Assembly: GCA_015143295.1 (NCBI GenBank)
Contig: CM026565.1
Location: 33,798,052-33,862,051 of the forward strand
Direction of reading: 5' to 3'
Origin: Tetracentron sinense
Lineage: Eukaryota; Streptophyta; Magnoliopsida; Trochodendrales; Trochodendraceae
Length of the DNA stretch: 64,000 nucleotides
Shown: positions 21,950 to 35,700 of the stretch, piece after piece
Numbering within the stretch: the first letter of the stretch is position 1
Layout: every line of letters begins with the position of its first letter
Notes under the pieces: generated by a model
The model's database searches: none
Told to the model about the DNA's origin: nothing
What the model saw: only the letters and a program-made list of their open reading frames with translations
Program-made: the position numbers and the translations under genes

Positions 21950-23880
21950 TAAGGGTAGATATATAAATCTTAAGGATGAGTGAATCTTAACCACAGTTGA
22001 TGAGTGTCAAAATGCACATGTGTCAAATGTCTTCCCATTTCATCCACTTTAATCGTGATTGATTTAACCAATTTAAAGTTATTATTATTTTTTTAAAAAC
22101 TCAAGGTTAAATGGATGAATCTTAACCACAATTAATAGGTATTTAAAAAGTGGGTAGGAACCAATGAAAACCAGCCAACGATTTTCACTTTTTCTTGTAA
22201 TTGAACCTATTTTTGGAATGCAACGTTAACGAATTTTATGATCATGATAGACCCACAACTCAAAAAAATCGGAGGCTATGCCCTCGAACCCCCAAGGCCC
22301 CATACCCAGAGGTTATTCAAGCTGAGCTTAAGCTCAAAATTTTGGTTTGGACGAACTGAGCTGAATGTGTTCAAGCCGAGCTCGAGCCAAAGGCCTATTT
22401 GATCCAGGTCAGCTTAGCTCGGGTTGAATATTATATATAAAAAAACTATTAATTTATATATATTGTTATTATATTTATATATATATATATATATAATATT
22501 ACTAATTTTATTTTAAAATATTTTTTTAATAAATCAAGCCGAGCTCGAGTCAAGCTATTTTTATTCGAGCTGAGCTTCGAGCCAATTTTTTGAGCACCAT
22601 TTCAAACCGAACTGAGCTCGAGCCTAGATCCCATTTCAAGTCGAGCCGAGCTGGGCCAAGCTTGACTCCTATTTACAGCTCTCATAAACCAATATTTAGT
22701 CTAAAACTAATACCAGTCCTTAATTGTAACGGACTCGGGGTCCACTGCTAAACTTACCACTGTGTCTCTTTTAACATGCCTTTAACCTTGGTTAAGCTTA
22801 ATTAAATCAAAGTTAAGATTTTTTTTCTTCTAAAAGCTAATGTTGAATTATTTAACCCTAGTGGTTAGTGGTGAGTGAATCTTAACCACAATTGGTGGTT
22901 TTAAAAAATGGAGCGTGGACCAATTGGCGACCTCTGGCATAACTGGACTCCAAAGAATCCGACTACATTCCAACTTTAGAGAATTTGAAGTCTTTCCAAA
23001 GTATTAAGCCCTCATCTTTTCATGAAAATTGGATGCAAGAATTGAAACCAATATTAAGTCTAAATCTAACATCATTCCTTGCTTTAATAGGTGTTAATTT
23101 CAGGCTGAGAGTAGAGTTAGCATGCCTCCAAAAATAATAAGCCCTCATGTTTTCATGAAAATTGGATGCAAGAATCAAGGTTTGAAGTTGTGATTCCAAT
23201 GGAAATCAAAAATTAAAAAATTTTGGATTCCGATGAAATTTTAAAATTTTATTCTTCATCTTTTTATTAAAATTAAATATTTTCATGGTATTTTAACAAA
23301 AAAATTTAAAATTTTATTCTTCTATCTTTTTATTAAAAGTGATATCCTTGAAGGAGCACACCTTATCATCATGTTGTAAAAACTCGATATTCCTTAGGGG
23401 GATCGGAATTGGTATGGTCCTCGTTAGGCCAAAACCGTTTGGCGCACTCGCAGAGCCCTTTTGACTGTTCATTTCAAATCCTAGTTATGTTTTATTTATT
23501 TATTTCTATAGTTAATTTTTTTTAAAAACTAAGCTTAGATGGTTAAATCATAAGGGTTAGTAAATCTTAACCATCTTTAAAAAATGCTAAAAAGGACACA
23601 TGTTGACCTGTGGGATAAGGGTCAGATGGTCTGGCGAGGGCAAGACAAAATCCATTCCCTTAAGGCTGTATATTTTCCAAAAAGCAATAGTCTGCTGGTG
23701 AGGAGGAAATTATAGCTCTTCGCCCTCACAAAACCCCTTTTAATTGCCTTTAAACTCCCATTAAATTTTCTTAACCTTAAGAGTTAATTGTTTTTCCTTC
23801 CAAAAACTAAGGATAGATATTTAACCCTAAATTTTAACTGTACTTAGAAAGAGTAAAAGAGGACATGCAGCACCGAGTCG
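21950..23880. repeat. Dispersed degenerate cassette, about five copies
   Basis: The phrase GAATCTTAACCACA(A/G)TT or close variants recurs at about 21982, 22117, 22877 and 23561. It is usually preceded by AAAACTAAG...TAGAT.TTAA and followed by a TTTAAAAA(A/G)TG stretch. A fifth, weaker copy is near 23800-23850. A second local repeat (CCCTCAT.TTTTCATGAAAATT.GATGCAAGAAT) occurs at about 23010 and 23133. Probably remnants of one transposon family. Confidence 0.55.
22310..22680. mobile_element. Relic with GAGCTCGAGCC-type terminal words
   Basis: Both ends are dense in GAGCTCGAG, AAGCCGAGC and GAGCTGAG words, and the right end reads CTATTTACAGCTCTCAT. The centre is an AT-rich microsatellite-like stretch. 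This is typical of small plant hAT-like elements, but no target duplication could be fixed. Confidence 0.4.
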
Positions 23881-24636
23881 CCTCCTTGCGCTCCACCAAC
23901 GAAGAGATGATTATTTTCCTTTTGGAAAAAAACAGCTATTGGGATTCACAGTAATTCGCTGGAGTGTAGATACGATAAGTAGATTCTATGTTTCAAATGT
24001 TAACCCAACCTTACTTGACCATTCAAACGGAAAGTATACTGGATGGTTAGATCATCTGACCTGATAGATGTGACTCGCACCATAGTATTCCTCGATGTGA
24101 CTTGGCCTACCATTAGGACTTTAGGAGGCATATGTCAAGATGCAAATGGAGGGTAAACGCTCTACGACCGTATAGTGAGGGATACGCCTCAGATTGACGA
24201 AAGATTTTTATTAAAATAAATGAAATTTGTCATATATAGCCACGTGAAAGGTGTATTATTACAACACGTATCCACAGTCAATGACACTCAAACTTTGAGT
24301 CAGGTCAATTTTCCCATCGATCTATTGATGTCCACATCTTTTTAAGACCTCCTTCCCAGGTAGGTGCGTGAGCCCCGCGTTTCGTTCCCATCACGTGAAC
24401 CGGGACAGTGTTTTGCTCACGAGACAATCAGTCAATCCGTCCGAACCGCCCAATTTCACACGGGTGCGGGTTGAGGTAATCAACCATTTGGAATGGTCCG
24501 GGGCTCTATGTTCTAAAATCATTATATTGGCCTCCTCCAACTCAATATGTGTGTGAGTTACATGATACTAATTCCATTAAAAAAATAAAAACCAAATTAG
24601 TTCTTATTGTGTGCGTTTAAGATATTCTCTCGCGTT

Positions 24637-24832
24637 TAGTCCTACATCGATTGGGAAGTGGACTTAGCGGTTATGTATAAGTGGCCATCAACCCCTCCTT
24701 AAGCCATGTCATTTTGGAGTGGTTGTTTGGACTTATCCTTATGACACCTTAGTTGTGTATAAGCGGCCATCAACCCTCCTTAAATCATGTCCTTTTGGAG
24801 TGGTTGTTTGGCTTACCTTGTGACACCTTAGC
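24637..24832 (+). repeat. Duplicated GGCCATCAACC repeat behind a USE-like box
   Basis: AGTCCTACATCG (24638-24649) resembles the plant snRNA upstream sequence element, and TATAAG follows about 27 bp later (24676). Two tandem units of about 82 bp follow (starting 24675 and 24757), each TATAAG(T/C)GGCCATCAACC...TTTTGGAGTGGTTGTTTGG...GACACCTTAG. The unit does not match any snRNA that I recognise. TCC(C/T)ACATCG boxes also occur in plant LTRs, which is the likelier origin. Confidence 0.45.
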
Positions 24833-26707
24833 GTTTACCTTAGGCCTGACTATGTGTACATGATATCAATTTCATAAAAAAAACTCAGAAGTAATAAAAC
24901 CTACTTTATTTTTTGTGATAAAATTAATTTATTAATATACGTATAAATATGTAGGTAATATATAATAATAAAACTGATTATTATTAGTGTTATTATTATC
25001 ATATCTAAGGGATTGATTCGATGATTGTCATAATACATTGGGCAAAATTCAAGAACAAATAAATAAATAAACTAATGCAAGTGAATGGCTTTATCTTTAC
25101 CAAAAAAAAAAAGTAAATGGCTTTATAAAAGTAAGAAATACTAAAAACAATATATTGATATTGATAAGAGAGAAAATATTTGATTACATATGATTTGATC
25201 AAAGTTATGACATTTTATTCCAATTAAATGACAAAACAATAATGACCTAATATGATTCCAAATCATCTCAGGCTGGTTAAAAGCTCATGATGTTGCATCT
25301 CACACAAACTATCGTCTAAAGATCTAAGCTATAGCAAAAGACGATCCTAAGTCCTTGAATATTTGGAATAAAACATGAATGATGATGATAAATTACTGGC
25401 AAATTTTTCCTTAACTTAAGTTACTTAATATTTTATATTTTAAAATTATATGTTATCTCAATTTAAGATATAGTTTATTCATTTTAAAAGAGTTAGGGGG
25501 AGTTTGGAGTGGGGTTGGTTGAATTTGGGTTTGCCTTGTTTGGAAACGGATTGGTTTTGAAATTTGTGAGTATTGTACCCGACCCAACTCTTTAACCTGA
25601 AGAACCATAAAAGAAAAACGTAAAATCTAAACTAAGTTTAGTAATTTAGGTAAATTGTAGGGAGTAAACACGAAAAGTGGAAGAAGTACGACGTAGACGG
25701 GTAGTTGCTGGAGTTTGCTTTTTTTTTTTTTTTTTGTTAAAGTTTACTTTAAAATATCGCAAATACTAAGATACGCCACTTAGATTCTTCTCTAATTAAT
25801 AATTATTATTATTTAGTCACCCCATTATTTGGGTCTTTCGTAAGAGTCCCTGTAGATGGTTCTTCACTTCTTCTGTTTCTTCTTCAGTAAAGAATCCTTC
25901 CTACTCCCCAAGTGAAAAATCCAACCCCTGGCGCACGTTAGCTTTGATAGTTCTATATTAGTCTGTCTCAAGTATTAGACCATTTTCTTAGAATTTGGGC
26001 ATTCGAGAAATTTAAAGGTAATGAGCTTCGATTTGTTTTTGTACGAATTTTGTTGAATGTGATCTGTCTCCTTATATTATATTTTATGTTGAATTTTTTG
26101 ATCGAAAACTAATCATTAGGTTTAGATCGGCAATTGTTTTTGGAAATCAATTTGAGTTTTAAGCGGAAAGCGAAAGGATTTTTGTGCAGAGATTCTGTTT
26201 TGAATAATAGCTTTTTTAGATAATTTCAATCCGTTAAATCCTTTTCATTTTGAGATTGATCGGTGATGGTTTCTCAATCGAAGATGTTAAGCAATTTCTC
26301 TCTACTAATTCTCTTGTTTATGGTGGAAACTAGAAAATTGTGTTTTTGAAGTAGAGAGATTCCATAGTAAATGTGAAAATTTCATTTATTTATTTGTTTA
26401 CTTTGATTTGGAATCTTTATGACAAGCCCGATTAGAGCCAAATTTCAGTTCTAGATGTGGAGTTCCTTTCTTTTTAATTATTTTTTTCTCCAGATCCAAG
26501 ATCATTCTTATCTTATTGATTTGGATATAAATAGGTAGATTGAGGACAAACGGTGGAAATTGGAGACTAGTGTCATAGAATTGGGATTGATATGCACTGG
26601 GTATGATTGGCAATTGTTGTTCTCTGGCATTGTGATCCAAAAAATATCCAAGATAGGATTTTAGGGGAAAGGCTGGTGATATTTGGGCATGCAGGGAAGC
26701 CAACGTT

Positions 26708-29700
26708 ATGCTTTCTCGATCGATGTACAAGCGCATGTCGTCCAGGGATTATACGAAAGTTGTTGACAGAGAAGAAAATTTAGGTAATTCTAACTTCCTA
26801 CTGATCATTGTAGGTTGTATTCCATTGATGTTATCAATGATCTGAATAGACTTAATAGCTTAACTCAGATGGTTTGATGCTATGCCTGTTTGGTCTTGGT
26901 GGTGATATTTCTAAATTTTAAGCTGATACTTTTGGGAGTCTCGGATTTGATTCTAGTTATTCCATGGTGCGACACTACATGCATCTATTGCAGATTTTCG
27001 GACTGAATTCTTGCATTGCTTTTAGCCCTTTATGACTTCTTTTATTGATATGGTCTAAAATTTGATGAATGACACTAGATATTTTGAGATGATATTTGGA
27101 CTGAATTCTTGTATTGCTTTTAGCTCATTTACAGATCGGTATGGGGCAAGAAACTACGAATCCTCCATGGAGGCTTTCGTTGCCGCATATACTTGTGGCA
27201 ACCATTTCATCATTCTTATTTGGCTACCATCTTGGGTTTGTTCGACATCTTTGAACTCACAGTCGTTTTTAGTATCTTTTTGTTTCTCATTCTCATTATC
27301 TATCTTTTCAAGGAGAAATAAATTGATAAAATATGATTTGTGGTGTGCTTTTGTTGTTTATACAGAGTAGTTAATGAAACACTTGAAATTATTTCATTAG
27401 ATCTTGGTTTTAGTGGAAACACCCTTGCTGAAGGTAATGGATCTTTTACTTTTATTTGCGTGTTTTTTGTTTTTTTAGTTTTGCATTTGGATTTCCATTT
27501 TAATGTTTTTGCCTGTTTTATGTTAAACGAAGGTCTAGTGGTGAGTACATGTTTGGGTGGTGCCTTTGTTGGATCTCTACTCAGTGGTTGGATTGCGGAC
27601 GGGGTTGGGCGCCGTAGGGCTTTCCAGCTGTCTGCTTTGCCGATGATTATTGGGGCTTCTATAAGGTAATATATGTGCACTATAAAGCAAATGCGATTTT
27701 TTATCTTCCTAAATAACTGGAACCCAAATAATTTTGTTGTTGTTAAGTACTCTACTTTATTTCTTTTTTAATTGAGACTGACAGAAACTTTATCTTGTAA
27801 GGGGAAATGCCTTCTTGTTATCCCAAAATATTGGCCTTTTGGTTACTTTCCGTTCATAGTGTTTTGCTTAGTTTTTGGTGTCTTGAGATATAGCCCTTTG
27901 AAATATATTGCAAGTTAGGTTTTTTTTGCTCTCTAAACCTTTGTTGGGGACACTTGGTGTCACATGAAAAATTTACTTAAGAAGTCTTTACTTCTTACGG
28001 TTACTCTTTAGGTGGATTATATTACGTTTAATACTTTTGCTCAGTTTTCATTGGTAAGGGGGCTTCATTGGTCCCTCTGTATGCTGTAGTTTGTCGGGAT
28101 CCTGTCTGTCTAAAACATTTTAACTTTCAGTGTCTGATCATTCAAGGGAGGCGATGCATTCGTGGCTTTGTGGAGTCATCTTTCTCAGAAAGATACAAAC
28201 TGCTTATAATTAATAATATTAAATTATCATATTGGGATCAGTAATGAATTTTTTTTATTAAAAGAAACAAAGGAAGGGGGGGAAGAAGAATCAGAAAAAT
28301 TACAGAAGCTTGCCGTTTTGTAAACCCTGTTCCTTTCTAATTAGTCTTTTATATCATTGGTCGATTTGGAAAAGATAATGAGATATGTTCAAAGAAGCCA
28401 CAAGTATTGGATTTCTTAAATGACTTGGAAAATTCTTCAAGATCCCTTTTCCTTCTTTGATGCCAACATAACACGTTACTAGATTTGCCTACAATTACTA
28501 ATTGGGCTACATTATTCCCCCAAGGGCTAATTTTAGTCATTGGAGGAAAGCTAAGGCTTTTGGCCTTGGTGGAATCACAAACTCCAATCAGAGCTAAGAA
28601 AACATCTTTCTCCGTCTTGGTCCCCAAACACAAACTGTTGGAGAAAGGGTTTGGAGGATTTAGTGTTTAGAGAAGAAAAAAGAGAGGAGAGGAAAACGAA
28701 AGGTTAGGGTAAATTGCTTAATTAGGGATTAGAGAACCTACTTGCATATTATATAAAGAGAGAACATTACATATATGCCCTTTTACAAGTATACTCCATA
28801 TATTACATATATCAACACTCCCTCTCAAGCTGGAGCATAAACATTAAACATGTCCAGCTTGACAGTAATATCCTGAAGAACAGCAGGGTCAACCGGCTTA
28901 GTGAAGATATCAACAAGTTATTGAGAAAACGAAACATGTTGAAGATATAAAGAACAATCCCGGACTTCCTCTCGGAGAAAGTTAATATTAATTTCAATGT
29001 GCTTTGTCTACTCATGAAGCACAAAATCTGTGATAATCTTTGCAGCAGCCTCGTTATCACAATATAAGGACATAGAGTTTTTAACAGAAAACTCTAACTT
29101 AGAGAGGAGAGAACGGAGCCATAAGAGTTCACAAGTGTCATGAGCAAGTGCACGATATTATGCTTCGGCACTAGATTGAGAAACCACGGGTTGCTTTTTG
29201 CTCTTCCACGCACCAAGTTGCCTCCAAGGAAAGCACAATAGCCCGAAGTGGAACGACAATCAGTAGCAGATCCAACCCAATCAGTATCTGTATAACCGGA
29301 GATATTGAGGTGACCATGTGAGTGATATACAAGTCCATAATTGGGTCTAGCCTCGATATATCGGAAAATACGATGAACAACAGTAAGGTGTGAAGCATGG
29401 GGAGCATGCATGAACTGGCTAACCATGCTGACAACAAATGCAATATCAGGTCGTGTGAGAGAGATATATCAAGCGACCTATAAGACGTTGAGAGACATGA
29501 GGATCAGAAAGAAGATCACCCTTACTATCATGCAAAGAGAGCATCAGATCCATGTGAGAAGTAGCAGGTTTACATTCGCTCATACTAGTATCGCTGAGTA
29601 GGTCAAGAGCATACTTCCGTTGTGACAAAAAAATTCCCTTAGATCGAGTAATCTCGAGACCAAGAAAATACTTCAGATGACCTAGATCTTTGACATCAAA

Positions 29701-32700
29701 GTTATGCCCCAACTCATGGCTTAGCATGAGAGATGAACGAGGAGTCATTGCCAGTCAAGATTATATCATCAACATATACCAGGAGAATAGTGCAGCCTGA
29801 GGTGCCATAATGGATGAAAATAATATGATCAAAGTGACATCGCTGTAAGCCCATGCTAAGGACCACTTCACTGAAGCGATGGAACTAAGCACGAGGAGAC
29901 TGTTTCAAACCATATATAGACTTCCGAAGTCTACAAACCTTTCGAGACTCCTCCTGAAGCAGGAAACCAAGAGAGAGATCCATATACCTCTTCGGCGAGA
30001 TACCCATTAAGAAAAATATTCTTGATGTCAAACTGATAGAGAGGTCAACTCTGATTTGCCGCAAGAGAGAGGAGAACACGAATAGAAGTCAGTTTGGTCA
30101 CAGGCGCAAAAGTAGCATCATAGTCAAACACATAAGTCTGAGTAAAGCCGTGGGCGACAAGACGAGCCTTATACCGAGCAACACTGCCATTAGAGTTATG
30201 ATTGATGGTGAAGACCTAACGACAACCCATAGGCTTTTTCCCAGCTAGAAGGGGAACCATATCCTAAGTCTGATTAGATTGAAGAGCATTCATTTCATCA
30301 ACCATAGCACTCTTCCACTCAGGATGAAAAAGAGCATCACAAATGGATCGAGGAATAGTCACAGAGTCAATTTCCGAAAGGAAGGCCTAGTACGAGGGAG
30401 ATACAACCTGATAAATACTTTGCAAGGGGGGTAAGGAGTAACACATAAGCAAACACCCTTGCGATGAGTAATAGGTATCTCAAGATCAAAAGCAGCAGGA
30501 GTAACAATAGCAGGAGAATGAACATGGATAACAAAAGGGTAAAGAAGTACCTTGAGGAGTGGCCTACGGGAAAGGCTGTGTGGTAAAGGTGCATCGGAGG
30601 AGGAACCAGGTGGCTGGCGGCAAGAGTACGTGAAAAACAATACGTGAGGGCACAGAGACAGGTGGAACCATAGGAGCAGGAGAGAAATAATGGACTGTCT
30701 TGAAAAAGTAATATCTAGAGAGACAAAGAAACGAGACTGAGTGTCATAACACTGATAGCTTTTAGAGGTGCTAGAGTAACCAACAAAGACACATTGAATG
30801 ACCTTATCATCCAATTTCTGACGACTGGGGAGCGAAGATCCTAGACAAAGCAAGTACAACCAAGCACCCATAGCTTAATGGGAAAAATAGGAACCTGAGG
30901 GCAAATAAGTTGATATGGTGAGAGACCATCAAGAATGCGAGAAGGAGCTCGATTGATGAGAAAACATGCAGTGAAAAGAGCCATGAATTAGGCGCTTACA
31001 TGCCTCGCAATAAAGAACGAGTGACCAATTAAATGACGATTCTTGCGCTTAGTAAAGTCATTTTGTTGAGGCATGTAAGGACAGGTAAGCTGATGGACAA
31101 TCTCATGAGTTTGAAGAAACTGGACAAAAGGTGCAAGAGAGATACTCACTGCCATTATTAGAATGAAGAGCTTTAATAAGACCATCAAACTGGGTAACAA
31201 TCATAACATGAAATTCCTGAAATTTAGAGAACACCTCATCCTTAGACTTAAGAAGGTACACCTAAGTAGCTCGAGTGTAATCATCAATAAAAGTAACATA
31301 ATAACGAAAGCCATCACTTAAGGGAACAGGAGATGGTCCCCAAACATCCGAGTGAACTAACTGAAAAATAAAACGACATCTATGCATCTAAGAAGGATAA
31401 ATAGTACGAACATGTTTAGTAAGCTCACAAGTATCACATTGAAAAGTAGATGAAGAACAAAGTTTACTAAAAGTAGGAATCAAAAAACATAAAGTCTTAG
31501 ATCTAATATGCCTAAGCTTGACATGCCATAAACAATAAGTATCAAGAGTACCATCAACAAAAAAAAGGAAAACAGAAATAGTAGCAGCAGTAAAAGAGAC
31601 TCGATCAGGAGCATAATCAGTTCAATGTAATAAAATCCGCCTCTTTCCACTCCTCTACCAACAATCTTCCTCGTAGTCAGGTCCTGAAAGAGACAATGAG
31701 AAAGATAAAACATAGCATAACGGTTAAGTTTGGTAGTAAGACTACTCACAGAAAGAAGGTTGGAAGATAAATGAGGAGCATGTAACACATGAGATAAAGA
31801 GGGAGATAGAGACACAAGAATGTGTCCTACTCCTGAGGCCGGCATAAAAGAACCATCAGGCAAGCGAACCTTGGCAGTAGGCAATGAAAGTGAATAAATG
31901 GAATAACCCTGTGATTCACTAGTTATATGATCAGTAACTCTGGTATCAATAACTCAGCTAGGAGAAGAAGACGATGTAGTGGCGGCATAGGCCGAGGGAA
32001 CATGGATACCTATGGCAGATGAAGTAGCAGTATAAGGAGAATCACTCTGTAGACAAAATTCAGCTCGGATCATCTCAGCAACTTGGGCTCTCATGTACTC
32101 TAGAGGATCACCGATAACAATCGAGGACTGAGGATCAACAACAAGAGTCATAGTAAAGTGAGCAGAAGGATGAGGCTCGTAACCCTCGGGATAGCCATGC
32201 AGACGGTAACAATGATCACGATCGTGTCCCACTATACCACAATGACTATTGTCGGGCCCCAAAATACCCCCTAGGAGGTTAGGGATACTTTAGAGGTGAC
32301 TATACATACCTGCCAAACTATCCTGTAATGAACAAGGCTAAACATGATATAACTCAATAATAATCAGAGTGCAGAAGCTATATCATGAATGCGGAAACGT
32401 GAACTAACTTTTTCTTTTCTTCTATAACTCCAAAATAGTATTCTAAGTTAAAATATACATAACATGTCAAGTCAAAGGTGGACATGCCCACCTATCAAAA
32501 TATACAAAAGAACTCTCTCACGCTCTCCTCTCAACAGTAGTCGAGGTATGGCCATACGTCTAAGTCCCTATCCTTCTGAGACTGCAGCGGGATAGGTGGT
32601 TCCTTCTCCTCTACGTACTCTTCCTTGACCCAAGGCTCAGGGTCGAGGACATCCACGAAACTTGCCGACATAAAAGTACGGTTGAGCATGAAATACTCAG

Positions 32701-35700
32701 CGAGTATAAGCTACTAGCTAACCATAGCAATAACAAAAGCATAACAACAGTGAACACAATACAAATTATTGATTTAAAGCAATACTAGTAGCATAAGATA
32801 AATAATATTGAACATGAATCAATATAAATATCTTGACATGCGTGCATGAATGCGAAAACTCCGGTAAAACTCATGTTCGAAAACCTTTTTCATGCCTCGA
32901 TCTTGCTTGTGAAAATCATGCATGCGTGTCTGTCGTGTTTGAGATTTCATGTCTTGACTTGTATACTTGTGAGCCAGAGGCTAGCACCCGCACATCCCTG
33001 GGCTACCAACCTCCTTGATATTTCTTTCACTTGTGAGCCAAAGGCTAGTACCCTTCACTTGGGCTACCAACCTCCTTGACATGTACTTGTTTCCCTTCAC
33101 TTGTGAGCCAGAGGCTAACACCTTTCACTTGGGCTACCAACCTCCTTGTCTTGTTTCATTTTCTTGTGAGCCAGAGGCTAACACCCTTCAATTGGGCTAC
33201 CAACCTCCTTGACATGTTCTTGTTTTCATATTTGATTTATCATATAAAGCTACTCGTGGAAAACCCGGTTCATGCATGCATGTGTGCTTGTGTGCTTGTC
33301 AATAGTGGCAACCATGATGACATGTTTGAATGGGAGGATCACATGAATATAGCATTTTGATTGCTAGCATAATCGTATGACAATTTAGGCACATATAGCA
33401 CATTTGAGCAATTGATCATTCATAAGAAAATTTGCACCATTCCTATTTCCATTTTCTTCCTCAAATCCATTTATCCCTTGTTTAGTCATTTTATCAAACA
33501 CACGGCGTGCAACATTTCTTAGTCCTTTCATTTCCTCTTTTTAGTGCATATTTTCCATCACATTATCAAGGTAGTTCATTATTCGTAAAATGCCCATCCA
33601 CCATTTTCCATTTCACACATCACACAACATCCATACGGCATCCAATCGCCTCAATCAACATCCCATCCATACATCCATACCTTTTACTTTATTTTGTTTA
33701 TATTTAGGGAAGATGGTATATTGCAAAGAAAATGGAAGAACACAATATTAACATCATCATTTTCTAGAGAAAACCCCTAATTATTGCTAAGGAAGTTAGT
33801 ATGGTGTACTAACCTTGAAAGAAGAAGAGGAAAACCCTTAAAATGTCGTGGGAGACGCTGCCCTAGCTTGGAGAACGAGTCCTTCACGTGCTTTGCCTTG
33901 GATTTGAAGAATCCAAGCTTTTGAGTGAGATCTAGGGAGCTTAAACTCTTGATTTTTGCTCAAGAGGAACCCTAGGTGAAAGCCCCTCTCTCTCTTCTCC
34001 CTCTCTCTCAAATGTCTGCCTTAGGATTTATGAAACCTTAAAGGCTCGGGCAAACCCTTATAGGCAAGGGTGTAACGCCCAAAAGACGAAAAAACCCTTA
34101 ATGAATTTTCTGCAAAATGCGATATACCGATTGATCGGTGGTTAAGACCGAGCGATCGGTCGCCTACCGAGCGACTGGTGTTTTGGCCGGGCTATCGGTC
34201 AAAAACATGCTTTCTGGAAATATTTTCCCATGCAAAAAAGTTAACTAGTCGATAGCTACCGATCGATTGGTTGTGGACCAATCGATCGCCAGTTTGGACC
34301 GAGCGATCGGTTGTAGATCGATCGATCGCTACTTTGAACCGAGCGATTGGTGCTCTGCAGGTTCCACTGTTTTGGCCATATCTTTGACTCGTTCGTCGGA
34401 TTTTGACGATTCAACTTACATTGGATTCGTCTTTCGAAAAAGAACATTTCTGGTGTTTCAGAATTTTCAATTTCTCCCTCATTTATTAATTAGACTACGT
34501 AAAAGGCCAATTGGCTACGAAAGTGCTATTCATTAAGTATGGAAAAGTCTGGGGTGCTACAACTACAAGGAGGAGTAGGTCTGCCACGACCACGGCGGCC
34601 CCTATCAGTCCCCCTACCACGGCCAACAGCAGGATGAAAATCAGTAGAAAAGGCGGTACGATCCAGAAGGGGCATAGGAGTGGTGCTCGACAGCACGACA
34701 ACGTTACTTACCAAACACAATGGGTACATAGATCAAAGAGATCACAAAGGAGATGTGACAAGAATCTAAGTGCGCAACTACTCGAATTCGGCTCGAAAGA
34801 CTTCCCAAGAAATCATAAATGCGGTGACGCTCAATTCATTTAGTCATAATCTTGGCAGAAGCAGCAGCAGATAATTGAGAAAGAGACTCATAATGACTCA
34901 ATTTTTTTCAACGACATTGAAGAGCCCTAAAATATTCTGAAATAGACATATCCCCTTGCTGAAAGTGAGCAATCTCACGAGTAAGTTGATAAATCTGAGC
35001 ATCATTCTCTACTAGGACATAAGTCTGACAATCTTTATAAAAAATATAATTCCTAGCAATTTGAGGCTCCATGGAATTGAACAACCAGCCCAAAATAACG
35101 CAATTCTTTGCCTTCCACTTAGCAATTTCAGTAATACCTGTCTCCGGCTGTGGGGTCTTACCATCAAGATATCCCATCTTGGAGCGACCCCCAATATAAA
35201 GCTCAACCGAGTATCCTCACGCAAGAAAATTATCCCCATTGAAGTTAATATTGGTGATAGAGTAGACAACGGAGTCAGGAAGAGCTGACGGAGCAAGAAC
35301 TTTTGCATCCATAGAAGAAACTCAAGGAACAGACAACTAATCAATCAAAAATATCAACAACAAAAGATATAATGGTATTAAGATTACCAAAGAGATGACT
35401 TAAGTTGATGATATAAGCAAATAGGATGTAAAAAACCATTTTTTAGCAAAAAACGGTAGTGAAGTGGGTCTTTAAAATCATCACAACTTCTTCAAATCTC
35501 ATCCAAATGAAGAAAAACAGGTTCAAGATGTTACTATAAAAAAAGGGTCCAACCATGACCAATAAACAGCAGAAGCAACAACCCATTCAAGCGGTAAAAA
35601 ATTTGAACCAAAACAGAATTTTTCTTCGAATGTTTCTGTAATTTTTCTTCAAATCATCATAACTTCATCAATATTTAACTAAATCTCATGAAAGATGATT

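Larger units (their letters stand above)
21211..26707. other. Intergenic region upstream of two genes
   Basis: Contains the 5' leader of the RanBP2-type gene at its left edge and, at its right edge, the 5'UTR exon of the sugar transporter (ending 26017) and a probable leader intron (26018-26694). The middle is repeat debris: an AAGCTCGAGCC-rich relic at about 22310-22680, several diverged copies of a cassette containing GAATCTTAACCACAATT, and a tandem repeat at 24675-24832. No gene is seen between. Confidence 0.5.

Noticed and set aside
27300-27680. 126-codon minus-strand frame
   Set aside because: Antisense of transporter exons 3 and 4.
33015-33360. Overlapping open frames with a repeated Cys/Leu-rich peptide
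   Set aside because: They are produced by the four-copy tandem repeat in a solo LTR, not by a gene.
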